From positions 120,089 through 184,088 of IMG/VR virus record IMGVR_UViG_3300027736_000020: a stretch of DNA of 64,000 nucleotides, one strand, 5' to 3'. The DNA is from a virus. The notes below the pieces were generated by a model. The model searched no databases. It had not been told where the DNA came from and saw only the letters and a program-made list of their open reading frames with translations. A program made the position numbers and the translations under genes. Numbering within the stretch: the stretch's first letter is position 1; each line of letters opens with the position of its first letter. Positions 31,329 to 41,294 of the stretch are shown in pieces.

Positions 31329-33182
31329 ATGGTTCAGTTATTAATAAAGAAAACAAATCAACCGGAAAACCTTGAAAAATCAATTGGTGATTGGTTTAGA
31401 AGACTATTTGGTGGAACAAAAAGCGACAAAAAAACTGTCTTCAAAAAAACTTCGCCTGTATCACACATGTTTCCCGATTTATATTCCGAGCCAATTACTG
31501 AAAAACCTCTCTTATACAAAAAAAATGACCAAGGAATCATGGAGGCAACTCTTTCAAAACAAGAGCATGACGAATGGGAAAAACTTATTAAAAAAATAAC
31601 TGACGGTTTTTTCCGCAGAAAAGTAAATGAACATTTCAAAGATAGTGAAAAATCAGACAAATGGATAAGACAATCTCTTGGCAACTTAACAGAGAGACAA
31701 GATGTAGCAAGAAGCAAAAAAATTATTCAAGATTTTCTTGAAAAGATAATTCCTGCGCATAAAGTGCAAATTCCTTCCAGCATTGAATCTTCCGAAGATT
31801 ATCTGAAAAAACTTTTTACTGAAGAACAGCAAAAAAGTATTTATGATATGATCCCTGATTTGCCGATGAAGGCAAAATTTCCTGAACTATTGCCAAATGA
31901 CAAGGCAAACACAACAGAACCATCAGTCGTAGCACAACCATCAGTTGTAGCAACAGCACCAGTCGTAGCACAACCATCAGTCGTAGCACAACCACCAGTT
32001 GTAGCAACAGCACCAGTTGTAGCAACAGCACCAGTTGTAGCAACAGCACCAGTTGTAGCAACAGCACCAGTCGTAGCAACAGCACCAGTCGTAGCACAAC
32101 CATCAGTCGTAGCACAACCACAACCAACTTCCGTCGGTGTTGGGCAATCACTGCCTTCTCCAATCCGTACTGCTCGCGTGCTTACCGTTTCAGAGCGCCG
32201 CGCTCTCAATCCTAATTATGATACCACTTTAGGTACTTCAATACATGATTTTATAAATAGATTTATAACAAGAGTCATTATTGATGCAGATGAATCAACT
32301 GGTGATTCTTTGCAAAAAAAATCATTTATACTAGAAAAACTCAGATCACTGGCTGCAACTGCAAAAGTTCAACCAAAAGGAATATTTAATTCAGGAATTC
32401 CAGCTGCTGATTTTGCTGTGGATTTCTGGAAATTGTGCAATTCAACGCAATTCAATGCCTTGAATATTGGAAAAACAAAAACAGACTTTCAAGCACACAT
32501 TGAAGATTCTTTTTTGCGGAAAAAAAGACAAATAGAAATTGATTCTCCCTTGAATCAAAAATGGAGTGAAGGAGACATAACTGAAGTTTTGGCAGATGAT
32601 AGGCAATCTGAAAAAATAACCAAACATCCACAAACAGGAAAAGATGAAGCCCTGATTGTGGATGTTTTTAGGCCCAGAATATTACAAAATGGAAAACAAA
32701 TCATAGCACCATTTGTTGCATTAGGAAAAATTCCTTCGCTTTCATCATCGATTGATCCTGTTCCTGATCAGGGAAACTCAGGAATTAGCAACGTAGAAGG
32801 AAAAAATAATCCTGCAAATTCTGCTAGTGTAACTGCTCCCACAGAGCCAACATCTGTGACTCCCACAAATCCTTTGCCATTTGAAATGACAATAAATGCC
32901 AATAAGTCTAAAGGAGAATTTAAAAAATTTGGTGAATCAATTGCGGATTATGCAACAATTTCAAGAATAAAAACAAATGGATCAAATCAAACGCATCAAA
33001 TTTCCTATCAACCAGAACATTACGATAAAATATTAGAAGAAATGCAAAAACACCCAACATTAAGCTCACAGGCAATACTATTCGAAAAACACGGAGTTGG
33101 TTCAGTTGAATCTCCTGAAGTCGTTCCTCCCCCTGAAATCAACCCTACGCCAGCAAAGGACGAAGCCGATGACGTTTTTTAA
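31329..33182 (+). CDS. Large protein with VVATAP linker; KK-T start motif
   Basis: 617 aa. Begins MVQLLIKKTNQPENLEKSIG, sharing the M-x-LL-x-KK-S/T start with the macro/NADAR protein and LEKS with the proteins at 3711 and 41024(-). Residues 12-185 are a folded, charged segment. Residues 198-265 are a Val/Ala/Thr/Pro linker of six-residue units. Residues 280-450 are alpha/beta (HDFINRFITRVIIDADESTG). The C-terminus is disordered with Pro and Thr. No enzyme motif. Overlaps the next gene by 14 bases. Confidence 0.75.
   Translation: MVQLLIKKTNQPENLEKSIGDWFRRLFGGTKSDKKTVFKKTSPVSHMFPDLYSEPITEKPLLYKKNDQGIMEATLSKQEHDEWEKLIKKITDGFFRRKVNEHFKDSEKSDKWIRQSLGNLTERQDVARSKKIIQDFLEKIIPAHKVQIPSSIESSEDYLKKLFTEEQQKSIYDMIPDLPMKAKFPELLPNDKANTTEPSVVAQPSVVATAPVVAQPSVVAQPPVVATAPVVATAPVVATAPVVATAPVVATAPVVAQPSVVAQPQPTSVGVGQSLPSPIRTARVLTVSERRALNPNYDTTLGTSIHDFINRFITRVIIDADESTGDSLQKKSFILEKLRSLAATAKVQPKGIFNSGIPAADFAVDFWKLCNSTQFNALNIGKTKTDFQAHIEDSFLRKKRQIEIDSPLNQKWSEGDITEVLADDRQSEKITKHPQTGKDEALIVDVFRPRILQNGKQIIAPFVALGKIPSLSSSIDPVPDQGNSGISNVEGKNNPANSASVTAPTEPTSVTPTNPLPFEMTINANKSKGEFKKFGESIADYATISRIKTNGSNQTHQISYQPEHYDKILEEMQKHPTLSSQAILFEKHGVGSVESPEVVPPPEINPTPAKDEADDVF
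31922..32121 (+). repeat. 18-bp tandem repeats (VVATAP/VVAQPS coding)
   Basis: About 11 copies of units such as GTTGTAGCAACAGCACCA and GTCGTAGCACAACCATCA. In frame. Confidence 0.88.
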
Positions 33183-35286
33183 AATGCTCGTACTGAAAAA
33201 ATCTTCAGAAGAGCCACCCATTGATCCATCATCTTCTCCTGAAGTGCATCCAATCGTCGATAAATTGAATCAGGCTCGTAGTGCTGCCGATGTGGTCAGA
33301 GTAATGGGGGAATGGAGAAAAGATCCAGACGCAATGGAAAAAGTAGGTAATTTTGCAGAATTGGCACGGGCCCGCCAAAGGGCGCTAACTGGTGTTCAGC
33401 CATTTGTGCCCACACCAAGACCTGCACCAAGACCTTCATCAAACCCTGCACCATCAAACCCTGCACCATCAAACCCTGCACCATCAAACCCTGCACCATC
33501 AAACCCTGCACCATCAAACCCTGCAACACGCGCTGTTGACGACGATGGTCCACCAGATGATGATGATCTATGGGCTGGTTATGATAATTTGAGAAATGAT
33601 CGTCCTGATACTCGCCTCGTTGCTCCATTTACACCAGAAGGTTTTACACCAGAAGGTGTCACAACTGAAAGACCGACTGAGCTGATAGCTGAATTCATTC
33701 CAGAATCAGATCAAAGAAGAAGACGCAGGGAACTTTCTCCTGCTGTACGCAGTCTTCTGATCAGGCCAGAGCACAGAGGCCCCAATGCTCTTTTCCCTAT
33801 GATGTTGCTAGGGCCTCCTGTGCAACGAGTAGCCGCAACATTACCAGAAAATCAAGGTGTTGAAATTTCCGAAGAAAAACAAGCGCTTATTGACAAGATC
33901 ATGGGTACACCAAAACCTCCACAGAACCAGAATGATTTGTCTCCCGAGCAACGTACAGCACAAAGAATAAATGCCATGATTAGGGCAGATTTTACACCAG
34001 CTGAACAAATGCAAGCACAGCAAAAACTTATTGATCTTGATGTTCCTAGAGATGATTTTGCAAAATTAAAGACAATGTCAATGGAAGATTTACAGCTTAT
34101 GTCGGACATGATTGATCATCATTCAGCAAAAATTGACACATTAAAAAAATTAAATATTGAAAACAGTGATTTGCTTGATAATGATCAATTGAAGCAATTG
34201 ATCACTGAAAAAGGCAGGGCAGACCTTTTTGATCCAGATCCTTTGGATGAAATGTTCCAAGGAAAATCTGATTTGACAAGAGCCGCAATGATCAAGAATG
34301 AATTCATCAAAAAAGAGCTTAAAAGAATCAGTCATTACATAAGCAGCAGTAATAGAGAAAATATTTTTGGAACAGACGATCCCTCTGAATACACAAAATT
34401 TGTTAGGAAACTTCATGAAATTACACAACATTATCAACAAACTGATAATGTGAAAATTATCACTCAAGCGCTTAATTCAGGAATGCCTGTTGGATACTAT
34501 GAATTAAATTTATTCCGCGAACACAAAGGTCTTCCTCCGCTCACAAGAGAAGAAATTGATGCAGCGATGTCTGAAGAACGCAAAAAAGAATATGAATTGC
34601 CTTCTTTGCTTACCACTGGTACAGCAGATCCTAAACAACGAGAAAAACTATTGCAACAATATGGATACTTTATTGATTTGATGAATAAAGATAAAACATA
34701 TGATAAAGATGCTCGCGCAGCCAATTTGTACGGCATGCTTCTTATTCACAATATGATAAAAAGGCAAAATGCAAGAACTGCACCAGCAAGAACTGCACCA
34801 GCAAGAACTGCACCAGCAAGAACTGCACCAGCAAGAACTGCACCAACAGGAATTGCACCAACAGGAATTGCACCAGAAGCAGACATTTGGATACCAGCGT
34901 TGGAAAAGACGATCAAAGACCCTTCAATTTTAAGTTTTCCCAATCTTGCCGCAAAAATGCAAACAGCAATTGCTCACGCAAAAACAGGCGATATAAAATC
35001 AATGATGAGTGTATATTTTGACGCAATCACATCTACTGAATTTCGTCTTGGAAATACGAATAAAATTCGTGAAAGAGTAGAAATAGAAATGAGAGGGGAA
35101 GACTCTACCCAGTTAAGAAATGAATTTCAGTCGTTTGAGACCCTTGTTCGTCTGTTTCTCAGGGATAAATTTAAAATGGAACTTTCTACACCAGAAGGAA
35201 TTTGGTCACCATCGCAAAAGGGAAAACCAATGAAATATGTATTGACCAGCACAGAAGACGGCAAAGAGCAACAGTTTGAAACCTAA
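33169..35286 (+). CDS. Large protein with NPAPS and ARTAP linkers; KK-S start motif
   Basis: About 705 aa from ATG 33169 (AGGA eight bases upstream); ATG 33184 would begin [12 protein letters not shown], matching MVYLLFKKSEGASEEP of the macro/NADAR protein, and is a fair alternative. Residues about 95-125 are NPAPS repeats, and about 535-565 [10 protein letters not shown] repeats. Between them are long helical segments ([40 protein letters not shown]). The C-terminal 140 residues look folded. No enzyme motif. Its stop is two bases from the convergent gene. Confidence 0.72.
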   Translation: MTFFKMLVLKKSSEEPPIDPSSSPEVHPIVDKLNQARSAADVVRVMGEWRKDPDAMEKVGNFAELARARQRALTGVQPFVPTPRPAPRPSSNPAPSNPAPSNPAPSNPAPSNPAPSNPATRAVDDDGPPDDDDLWAGYDNLRNDRPDTRLVAPFTPEGFTPEGVTTERPTELIAEFIPESDQRRRRRELSPAVRSLLIRPEHRGPNALFPMMLLGPPVQRVAATLPENQGVEISEEKQALIDKIMGTPKPPQNQNDLSPEQRTAQRINAMIRADFTPAEQMQAQQKLIDLDVPRDDFAKLKTMSMEDLQLMSDMIDHHSAKIDTLKKLNIENSDLLDNDQLKQLITEKGRADLFDPDPLDEMFQGKSDLTRAAMIKNEFIKKELKRISHYISSSNRENIFGTDDPSEYTKFVRKLHEITQHYQQTDNVKIITQALNSGMPVGYYELNLFREHKGLPPLTREEIDAAMSEERKKEYELPSLLTTGTADPKQREKLLQQYGYFIDLMNKDKTYDKDARAANLYGMLLIHNMIKRQNARTAPARTAPARTAPARTAPARTAPTGIAPTGIAPEADIWIPALEKTIKDPSILSFPNLAAKMQTAIAHAKTGDIKSMMSVYFDAITSTEFRLGNTNKIRERVEIEMRGEDSTQLRNEFQSFETLVRLFLRDKFKMELSTPEGIWSPSQKGKPMKYVLTSTEDGKEQQFET
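33441..33526 (+). repeat. 15-bp tandem repeats (NPAPS coding)
   Basis: About six copies of CCATCAAACCCTGCA, in frame. Confidence 0.88.
34771..34875 (+). repeat. 15-bp tandem repeats (ARTAP coding)
   Basis: Five copies of GCAAGAACTGCACCA and two of ACAGGAATTGCACCA, in frame. Confidence 0.9.
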
Positions 35287-35288
35287 AA

Positions 35289-35594
35289 TCAAGAAGATTC
35301 TTTTACAATATACAAATATCCATCAAAATTATCTTCTATTGCCGGATCTAGTGAATGATCATATTCCCTCGACTCATAGTACTCTATGAATTGCAATGCC
35401 TTTTGTCTACGAAAATTCCATACATATTTTTTGTATTTTGGATTGTTTCCAACAAATAAACTTTTATCAGCTGGATTTATGATAAACAATATATCACCGG
35501 TAATATCAAGTATCTGGTTGTGAATTGAGCGTTCTTCTTGCCTCATCAAATCCAGCAATTCTTCCCAATTTTCGGTGTCAATTATTGTGTTCAT
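35289..35594 (-). CDS. Acidic hypothetical 101-aa protein
   Basis: 101 aa, AAGG upstream of the ATG. Sequence (NWEELLDLMRQEERSIHNQI, LDITGDILFIINPADKSLFV, WNFRRQKALQFIEYYESREY) suggests an alpha/beta fold. It follows the lytic transglycosylase by 8 bases and so may share its transcript. Function unknown. Confidence 0.72.
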   Translation of the reverse strand: MNTIIDTENWEELLDLMRQEERSIHNQILDITGDILFIINPADKSLFVGNNPKYKKYVWNFRRQKALQFIEYYESREYDHSLDPAIEDNFDGYLYIVKESS

Positions 35595-35601
35595 AAAACC
35601 C

Positions 35602-36108
35602 TTACTTAAAATTTCTTAATACGGCGGCCAAAAGAAAAGTCAACAAAAGCTCAGGTTGTGGTGTTTCCTGAGGCGTTGTCATGAATGGAACAGGCGTTGG
35701 GGTGACAATAACTGTGACACACGCTGATGCTTCGTTGAGCGAGTTTATCAGTATTGGTTTTACATACGCATTCATTTCCCATTCAGGAATGGATTTCCAA
35801 TTCATGACGGTGGTATTCCCAACATTATACGCTGACAATGCATATTCGTATGGATTTGTCCTGTCAGCGTAGATATTCAGATAATTCCGCAAAATCTTGG
35901 CAGCATAAAACAATGATTCAACAGGATTCCAGACATCGACACCGGGATGTGAAAGAGGATTGATTTGTGCAATTCCGTAGGATCCTGATCCTGAAGCCTT
36001 TGCATCCCATCTGCTTTCCTTTTGAATCAACGCAAAGAAAACTGCTGCACTGATTTGTGCTTTTTCCGCAGCGGCACAAGCAACGTGCTCGTATAGCTCT
36101 CGAAACAT
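35602..36108 (-). CDS. Lytic transglycosylase (SLT fold), probable endolysin or virion lysin
   Basis: 168 aa, GGAG eight bases upstream. Cleaves the glycan strands of peptidoglycan. Catalytic Glu31 lies in ALIQKESRWD, followed by GSGSYGIAQINP (40-51) and AYNVG (93-97), the three standard SLT blocks. There is no signal peptide. The C-terminus has a Thr/Pro linker (TPTPVPFMTTPQETPQPE) and a hydrophobic end LLLTFLLAAVLRNF that may insert in a membrane. With the holin-like protein at 41027 it can form a lysis set; a tail-borne role is also possible. Confidence 0.88.
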   Translation of the reverse strand: MFRELYEHVACAAAEKAQISAAVFFALIQKESRWDAKASGSGSYGIAQINPLSHPGVDVWNPVESLFYAAKILRNYLNIYADRTNPYEYALSAYNVGNTTVMNWKSIPEWEMNAYVKPILINSLNEASACVTVIVTPTPVPFMTTPQETPQPELLLTFLLAAVLRNFK

Positions 36109-36147
36109 AATGGTGCTCCAATCAGATAAGAATAGAAAAAGGCGTAG

Positions 36148-36309
36148 CTAGTCTTTTTTCTTGGGAGTGAGATTTGTTAGCAGCAGCTTGATTTCTTCAA
36201 CGGTGAGGTCGGCAAACTGTCGTCTCGGCTGAAGTTGTGGCTGCCTCCAAATCAGCGCATGGCGGCGTGGTAGCCGCTCACACTCTTCTTTTTTCCGGGG
36301 GTCTGTCAT
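36148..36309 (-). CDS. 53-aa basic hypothetical protein
   Basis: Start at ATG 36309, with GGAGG upstream. Sequence (MTDPRKKEECERLPRRHALI, WRQPQLQPRRQFADLTVEEI) is basic at the N-terminus with a C-terminal helix. No family recognised. Lies 39 bases before the transglycosylase gene. Confidence 0.65.
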   Translation of the reverse strand: MTDPRKKEECERLPRRHALIWRQPQLQPRRQFADLTVEEIKLLLTNLTPKKKD

Positions 36310-36370
36310 GCAACCTCCATGTGGAAGTATACCCGGCATGAAGCCCCTGTGTCCAATTTTTTTTTATTTT

Positions 36371-39300
36371 TCACACACCACCAAATGGATGGAACTGTGC
36401 GGCAGCAATTTTTTGCTCCGCTTCAGTTGGTGAAATGCCAAAAAGCTTTGCCAATCCATCAATGACTTGATTATTTGAAAGCGACGCGGAAATTTGGCGT
36501 TCAGATAAATCTGCTTGTTCGCTGTTTGTCATCAGTTCAGGCTCATTTACCATAAATGATTTTGATAATTTTTCATCAATAGATTCAGGGGAAACACCAA
36601 TGATATTTGATAATGTTATTTTTTCATCACGAGAAAGATTGCTCTTTTCAACAGGTGTCATGTCACGCATTGGAGGAACCAATGTTTTTATTCCTGTTTG
36701 ATATAGCACTGGATGAGAAATTGCTGTTTCCAGTGAATCTTCTGTGTTAAGCCAATATTGTTCTGGATTCAATTTATAGTGTTGATATGCATTTTGAATT
36801 ACAATCCTGTTCCATTCAGTATGCAAATCAAGATCTGGATTATTCATTCCTTTTTTCATTTGAGAATTTTGTATCCAATTTTTAATAATTGATTCATTTT
36901 CATCTTTTAGTACTATATTCTGAAGCATTGCAAGATCATCCAAAACAAAAAATTCAATTTTTTCGTCTTCGGTCATTGATTTTGCAAGTTCTTGTCTATT
37001 TAAATGATATTTTTCTGATTCTGTCAATTCTTTTTTTGCATTATGAGAAAATAGGAAAAATGGTTCTTTTGTTGTCATTGAGGTGGCCTTTCTTTCAAAT
37101 GATCTGGTAAGCGGAGTAGTAGTCGGTTTTGGAGTGCTGGTCGGTTTTGGAGTGCTGGTTCGTTTTGGAGTGCTAGTCGGTTTTGGAGTTTTTGTTGGTG
37201 AAGCAGCAGGGGTATTTGATTGCGAATTCCAAAATTTATCAATTTGTGCTTGAGACGTTGCGCGAATTCTATTCGAAGTGCTATCTGGATTATCTGCCAA
37301 TTCCTTTACTGTCGGAGGAGTATTTGGATGCCATTGTGTTGGAGTTAAATCTGGATCATCCCAGTTACCACTATCATCTACTATTTCTCTTTTATTGTAA
37401 TCTATTTGTGGTGGAACCAATTCACTCGGATCTCTCGGATCTGAAGTTATTCCGTTAGAACGCGCCCAGTCATCCCACTCTTTTGTACCATAGAGTGGAG
37501 CACCTCCTGGCTTATTCTGAAGCTCCTCCCATTCTTCCGAAGTCCAGTTATCCTGAATGCCTAAAACAGGATTAATTTTAGACATTCCTGTGGATCTTGT
37601 CGCTGTGGGTGTAGCTGTAGGAGTTTCCGATTGTTTAGCTTGTGCAGTAGCTGCTTCCATGGTTGCATATGCACGATGTCTTCCTGTCGGATTTGCATTT
37701 CTTGGATCGTCAGGAAAAGTAGCTGTTCTTTCAGGCCCTCTTGATTGTTGCGCCGATCTTGATCCTTGTGAGGCAAATTGATTTGCAAGAAGATTTGCGG
37801 CTACGTCTTCAGCAGAAGGTGTAGGTGTAGTCTGTCCTGCAATTCTGGTTGCTGCATTATTTACTGCTTCAGGAACATTTCCTCCTCTTGTATCAAGAGG
37901 CTCTTCACTGTGCAAACTTGGAAAATCTCTCAACATTGGTTTTGCTGGATCTGGAGTTTTTCTTTCTGAAGGCGCATTTGTTGGGCGCACAGACAAATCA
38001 CTAAGCGTTTTGTCACTATCAAGATATCCGCCGTAATTTTCTTTAAACATATTTTGCGCAGCTCTGATTCCTCCTCTTGCAGAATCAATAAATCTATCTG
38101 TAAAAGATTGAGGCGTTTTTGTTGAATCTGCCACTCGTGTTGAAGTTACTGAGGCAGTAGGTGTGGGTGTTGATGTTTCAGTAGGTGTGGGTGTTGGCGT
38201 TTCTGATCCTTTGGCTCGGGCAATTGCTGTAGCTTTTGAGTTGTCAAGAAGCACTTTTATTTCATTTGGAGTCAGTGTAGATCTTGTTACTGGTGTTGGC
38301 GTGCCACCTGTGCGACGATATTCCCATCCGTCCATCATTTCTGGAGTTGAAGTTGGAGTTGACATATCTCGCTTGGGAATCATTGCTGATAATGCTGGAG
38401 TTATAAAGTTTTTATCAAGCCAATCAATTAAAGCATTTAGTTCTTTATCTTTACCATCATCAGGTCTCCGAAAAATCATTGGCTCTCTTGTGGCTGTTTG
38501 AGTCGGTGTTGGGTCGGTAGGAGTATCTTCCTCCTCAATCGTGTTTGCAGCACTTGGCGTCTCTGTAGCAGGCACTGATGTTGCTGTAGGGCTTGGCGTC
38601 GCTGTAGCACTTGGCGTCGCTGTAGAAGGCACAGCTGTCGCTGTAGCACTTGGCGTCGCTGTAGGAGGCACAGCTGTCGCTGTAGCACTTGGCGTCGCTG
38701 TAGGAGGCACTGCTGTCGCTGTAGGGCTTGGCGTCGCTGTAGGAGGCAGAACTGTCGCTGTGGGACTTGGTGTTTGTGTGTTTGCAGCAATTTCATTTAT
38801 TGCAGATTCGTCGCCTTGATTGATACGTGAGATAAAATCATCATATGGAGTTCTATTGCCAAGCCAATTTGTAACTCCTTGTCCTTTTGTTTCCAGTTTT
38901 TCTCTTGGATTAAGTGCTCTTGGACCAATAAAATTTTTTACTCTATTATCTTCATCAATTTCTTCTTGTGTTTTACTTACATGAGGTGTGGACCATCCAA
39001 AACCGCCACCTAAATTTACAATTTGTCCTTCTACTGGATTATTTTTTTGCCATTCTTGATCTTTGTCTCCAATTATTGGATAAACAAGATCTCCTTTTTG
39101 ACTGTATTTTCCGTTATACCGAAATGGATCATAATCCGGTATTCCAAGTAAATTTTCTACAAGGCTTTGTGGAGGTTTTACGACATTTTCCATGAGAGAT
39201 TGATGTGCAAGTAAAGCGCGATTATTTTTATCGAGTATTTGTTTTTCAGTTAATGGTTGATGATAATCAGTATAATTTCTCAAAGGTTTTTCTGTTTGCG

Positions 39301-40156
39301 TTGCACTTGCAGGAATTTGTGTTGCTGTAGGGCTTGACGTAGCGGTAGCAGTGCCTATGGGGATTATCGTATTTGTAGCAGGCACTGTCGGTGATGTAGG
39401 AATTGGCGTCGCTGTAGGACTTGACGTAGCGGTAGCAGTGCCTATGGGGAATGTCGTATTTGTAGGAGGCACTGCCGTGGCTGTAGGAGGCACTGCCGTG
39501 GCTGTAGGTTTGGTTAGTGCATCGGTCAATATCTTTGAGGCTTCAGAGTTTGGATCGTATGAATAATTTCCCGGATCATTAGCATTTGCTGCATTTGCTG
39601 CATTTGTGGCATTTTCATTAAGTACTTGATCTTTTGCTTGATTAAATATTCTTTTTTCTGATTCATCCAATGGAAACACAACTGCGGGATTTAAAAGAAT
39701 AGGATTTTCTCTTATGAATTTTATGATATTTTCAAAAGGAACGTTTGAAAAAGATCGAACACCTTTATCATTAACATAAGAAGGATTATTAAGCAAAGGA
39801 TTTTCATTTAAAAACCTATTTCTGGCATTTTTTCCCCGAATTTGAAGTTCAGCATCTCTATCTTGCGGAATGACTTGTCCAGCTTGCAATATGTTTCCCT
39901 GATTGTCAACAGTACTTGATCCTTGAAACCATTGATCTCGATACGCATTTGCTTGATCTGCGTTTGTGATTTCACCTACATCGCTTAATCGTTCTCTTGT
40001 AGCTGAATCATAAATGGCATTGGTGACGTTATTCCAGTACAATCCACTATCAGGGAGACTTTGTTCTCCAGATTTTTGATCTGCTTGCCAATTTTTCTGT
40101 TTGAGCGTTATTTCCGCTTTTTTAAAAGCTTTTGAACGATCTATGTATCTATACAT
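36371..40156 (-). CDS. Giant 1261-aa protein with TATPS/VPPT linkers
   Basis: Start at ATG 40156 (AGGG eight bases upstream, 8-base overlap with the gene before it); earlier in-frame ATGs lack ribosome-binding sites. Long Pro/Thr/Ala linkers (TATAVPPTATPSA units, TSTPKPTSTPK units) separate short folded segments. Near the C-terminus an aromatic-basic patch (KEPFFLFSHNAKKELTESEK) precedes helical segments, and two copies of a 20-residue motif appear (SNIIGVSPESIDEKLSKSFM and LAKLFGISPTEAEQKIAAAQ). The same motif recurs in the next proteins upstream. No enzyme domain seen. Probably virion-associated. Confidence 0.75.
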   Translation of the reverse strand: MYRYIDRSKAFKKAEITLKQKNWQADQKSGEQSLPDSGLYWNNVTNAIYDSATRERLSDVGEITNADQANAYRDQWFQGSSTVDNQGNILQAGQVIPQDRDAELQIRGKNARNRFLNENPLLNNPSYVNDKGVRSFSNVPFENIIKFIRENPILLNPAVVFPLDESEKRIFNQAKDQVLNENATNAANAANANDPGNYSYDPNSEASKILTDALTKPTATAVPPTATAVPPTNTTFPIGTATATSSPTATPIPTSPTVPATNTIIPIGTATATSSPTATQIPASATQTEKPLRNYTDYHQPLTEKQILDKNNRALLAHQSLMENVVKPPQSLVENLLGIPDYDPFRYNGKYSQKGDLVYPIIGDKDQEWQKNNPVEGQIVNLGGGFGWSTPHVSKTQEEIDEDNRVKNFIGPRALNPREKLETKGQGVTNWLGNRTPYDDFISRINQGDESAINEIAANTQTPSPTATVLPPTATPSPTATAVPPTATPSATATAVPPTATPSATATAVPSTATPSATATPSPTATSVPATETPSAANTIEEEDTPTDPTPTQTATREPMIFRRPDDGKDKELNALIDWLDKNFITPALSAMIPKRDMSTPTSTPEMMDGWEYRRTGGTPTPVTRSTLTPNEIKVLLDNSKATAIARAKGSETPTPTPTETSTPTPTASVTSTRVADSTKTPQSFTDRFIDSARGGIRAAQNMFKENYGGYLDSDKTLSDLSVRPTNAPSERKTPDPAKPMLRDFPSLHSEEPLDTRGGNVPEAVNNAATRIAGQTTPTPSAEDVAANLLANQFASQGSRSAQQSRGPERTATFPDDPRNANPTGRHRAYATMEAATAQAKQSETPTATPTATRSTGMSKINPVLGIQDNWTSEEWEELQNKPGGAPLYGTKEWDDWARSNGITSDPRDPSELVPPQIDYNKREIVDDSGNWDDPDLTPTQWHPNTPPTVKELADNPDSTSNRIRATSQAQIDKFWNSQSNTPAASPTKTPKPTSTPKRTSTPKPTSTPKPTTTPLTRSFERKATSMTTKEPFFLFSHNAKKELTESEKYHLNRQELAKSMTEDEKIEFFVLDDLAMLQNIVLKDENESIIKNWIQNSQMKKGMNNPDLDLHTEWNRIVIQNAYQHYKLNPEQYWLNTEDSLETAISHPVLYQTGIKTLVPPMRDMTPVEKSNLSRDEKITLSNIIGVSPESIDEKLSKSFMVNEPELMTNSEQADLSERQISASLSNNQVIDGLAKLFGISPTEAEQKIAAAQFHPFGGV
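37105..37200 (-). repeat. 18-24-bp repeats (STPKPT coding)
   Basis: Four to five copies of a Ser/Thr-Pro-Lys-Pro unit in the 1261-aa gene. Confidence 0.75.
38570..38770 (-). repeat. 39-bp tandem repeats (TATAVPPTATPSA coding)
   Basis: About five copies of a 39-bp unit, in frame, with single-base variants. A related block lies at 39325-39515. Confidence 0.85.
39325..39515 (-). repeat. Second Thr/Ala/Pro repeat block
   Basis: Two copies of a longer unit containing GTAGCGGTAGCAGTGCCTAT, plus two of GTAGGAGGCACTGCCGTGGC. In the 1261-aa gene and in frame. Confidence 0.75.
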
Positions 40157-41024
40157 TCTTTTTGCCCTGATAAAAAGGATTTCCATTAAATTCGGCGCGA
40201 GATAATTTTGCAATTACTTCATCATGCGAAAGATTGCTAATAAGGCTCATCTGATGAATAAAATTATCATTCATTAAATCATTATTAATAGGAGGAGTAT
40301 ATTCTGCAACAAGCATGCGTTCAGCAACGCCTTGTTGGGGATTCGCTATGCGCTCGGGTTCCTTGAATGCTGAATTACCCAAAAAATCTGCATGCGAAAT
40401 ATCATTCTGAATTCTTTCAATGGATTTTCCTGTCAAACGCGCCATTGTTTCCATGTCAAAGGATTTTTCTACAGAGTCCATTGGTTTTGTCCTTTTGTCC
40501 TTGGGAATGAGTGCAGAAACATTTTTCTGTGGGGTTTCTGAAATATCCGATTCTGCTGAAACGTCATTTGCTTGATGAAAATGATGGATCATTTTGTTGA
40601 CGGCTTTTAATGCTTTAGGTCCATATTTAATTGCCCCTGCTCCAGCAAGAGCTGTCCCGGCATACCAAGGCCAAACAGTTGGATCAGCCAACCCAGCAAA
40701 CAACCCTTTTTCAAGTTCGCGATATCTTCCTGCATAACTGTTTTTCATGTCAGTCTCATTTTTTTTGCTTTTAGGATTTTCTGGTTCTTCGGTTCTCATG
40801 CTATCAGAAAACATTTTTCTGGTATCTTTAACATATTCTCTGACTCTTTTGCCATATTTTTGATTGAGTTTGTGAGCTCCATACAATCCCATTCCAGCAG
40901 CAATAAATCCGGGAATTTTGTCGGGATCCTGAATTCCCGAAGCAAACGCATGCAATATGGATCCCAAAAAAAGGCTTTTTTCAAGTTCTTCATATTTTTG
41001 TTTATATGCAGTTTTGGTGTTCAT
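40149..41024 (-). CDS. Protein with duplicated LEK-LF and L-x-G-x-S motifs
   Basis: 291 aa from ATG 41024 (AAAGG seven bases upstream, TGATG overlap with the gene before). YKQKYEELEKSLFLGS near residue 7 recurs as YAGRYRELEKGLFAGL near residue 100, each followed by a small hydrophobic region that may touch a membrane (FIAAGMGLYGAHK; WYAGTALAGAGAI). The C-terminal half holds two copies of the 20-residue motif (MARLTGKSIERIQNDISHAD and ISNLSHDEVIAKLSRAEF). An internal duplication of a sorting or docking module is likely. No enzyme domain. Confidence 0.75.
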   Translation of the reverse strand: MNTKTAYKQKYEELEKSLFLGSILHAFASGIQDPDKIPGFIAAGMGLYGAHKLNQKYGKRVREYVKDTRKMFSDSMRTEEPENPKSKKNETDMKNSYAGRYRELEKGLFAGLADPTVWPWYAGTALAGAGAIKYGPKALKAVNKMIHHFHQANDVSAESDISETPQKNVSALIPKDKRTKPMDSVEKSFDMETMARLTGKSIERIQNDISHADFLGNSAFKEPERIANPQQGVAERMLVAEYTPPINNDLMNDNFIHQMSLISNLSHDEVIAKLSRAEFNGNPFYQGKKNV

Positions 41025-41026
41025 CA

Positions 41027-41275
41027 TCAAGCCTTTGGTGCATGATCAATGGATGGAGAAGGACCAGCCACTCCGGGTTTAGAATTCTTTGTTCCATTAT
41101 CATAACTTTTTGGCGTAAGAAAATATGAAGATACTGCACCTGTCAATCCCACAAGCGCTACTTGCGCTTGTTCGCTTGCATTGAATACCGCAGCATAAAT
41201 AGTTGCCAGTATGGTGAGTATAGCAATTACTGAAGCAATAAGCTCTACAATCGAGGGATCATCATGTAATCTCAT
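41027..41275 (-). CDS. Holin-like small membrane protein
   Basis: 82 aa, AAGGA upstream. Two hydrophobic spans (about 11-31, ELIASVIAILTILATIYAAV, and 38-52, VALVGLTGAVSSYFL) and a polar, Pro/Gly-rich C-terminal tail. Size and topology fit phage holins, which open the membrane for an endolysin. The lytic transglycosylase gene is about 5 kb downstream in the same direction. No family-level motif confirms it. Confidence 0.6.
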   Translation of the reverse strand: MRLHDDPSIVELIASVIAILTILATIYAAVFNASEQAQVALVGLTGAVSSYFLTPKSYDNGTKNSKPGVAGPSPSIDHAPKA

Positions 41276-41294
41276 ATGAATTCCTTTTGCATGA

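Noticed and set aside
38541-38819. Plus-strand Val/Ala/Gly-rich frame opposite the TATPS repeats
   Set aside because: It is the antisense of in-frame repeats in the 1261-aa gene, with no start signal. The same applies to the antisense frames of the PAPQP, VVATAP and ARTAP repeats.
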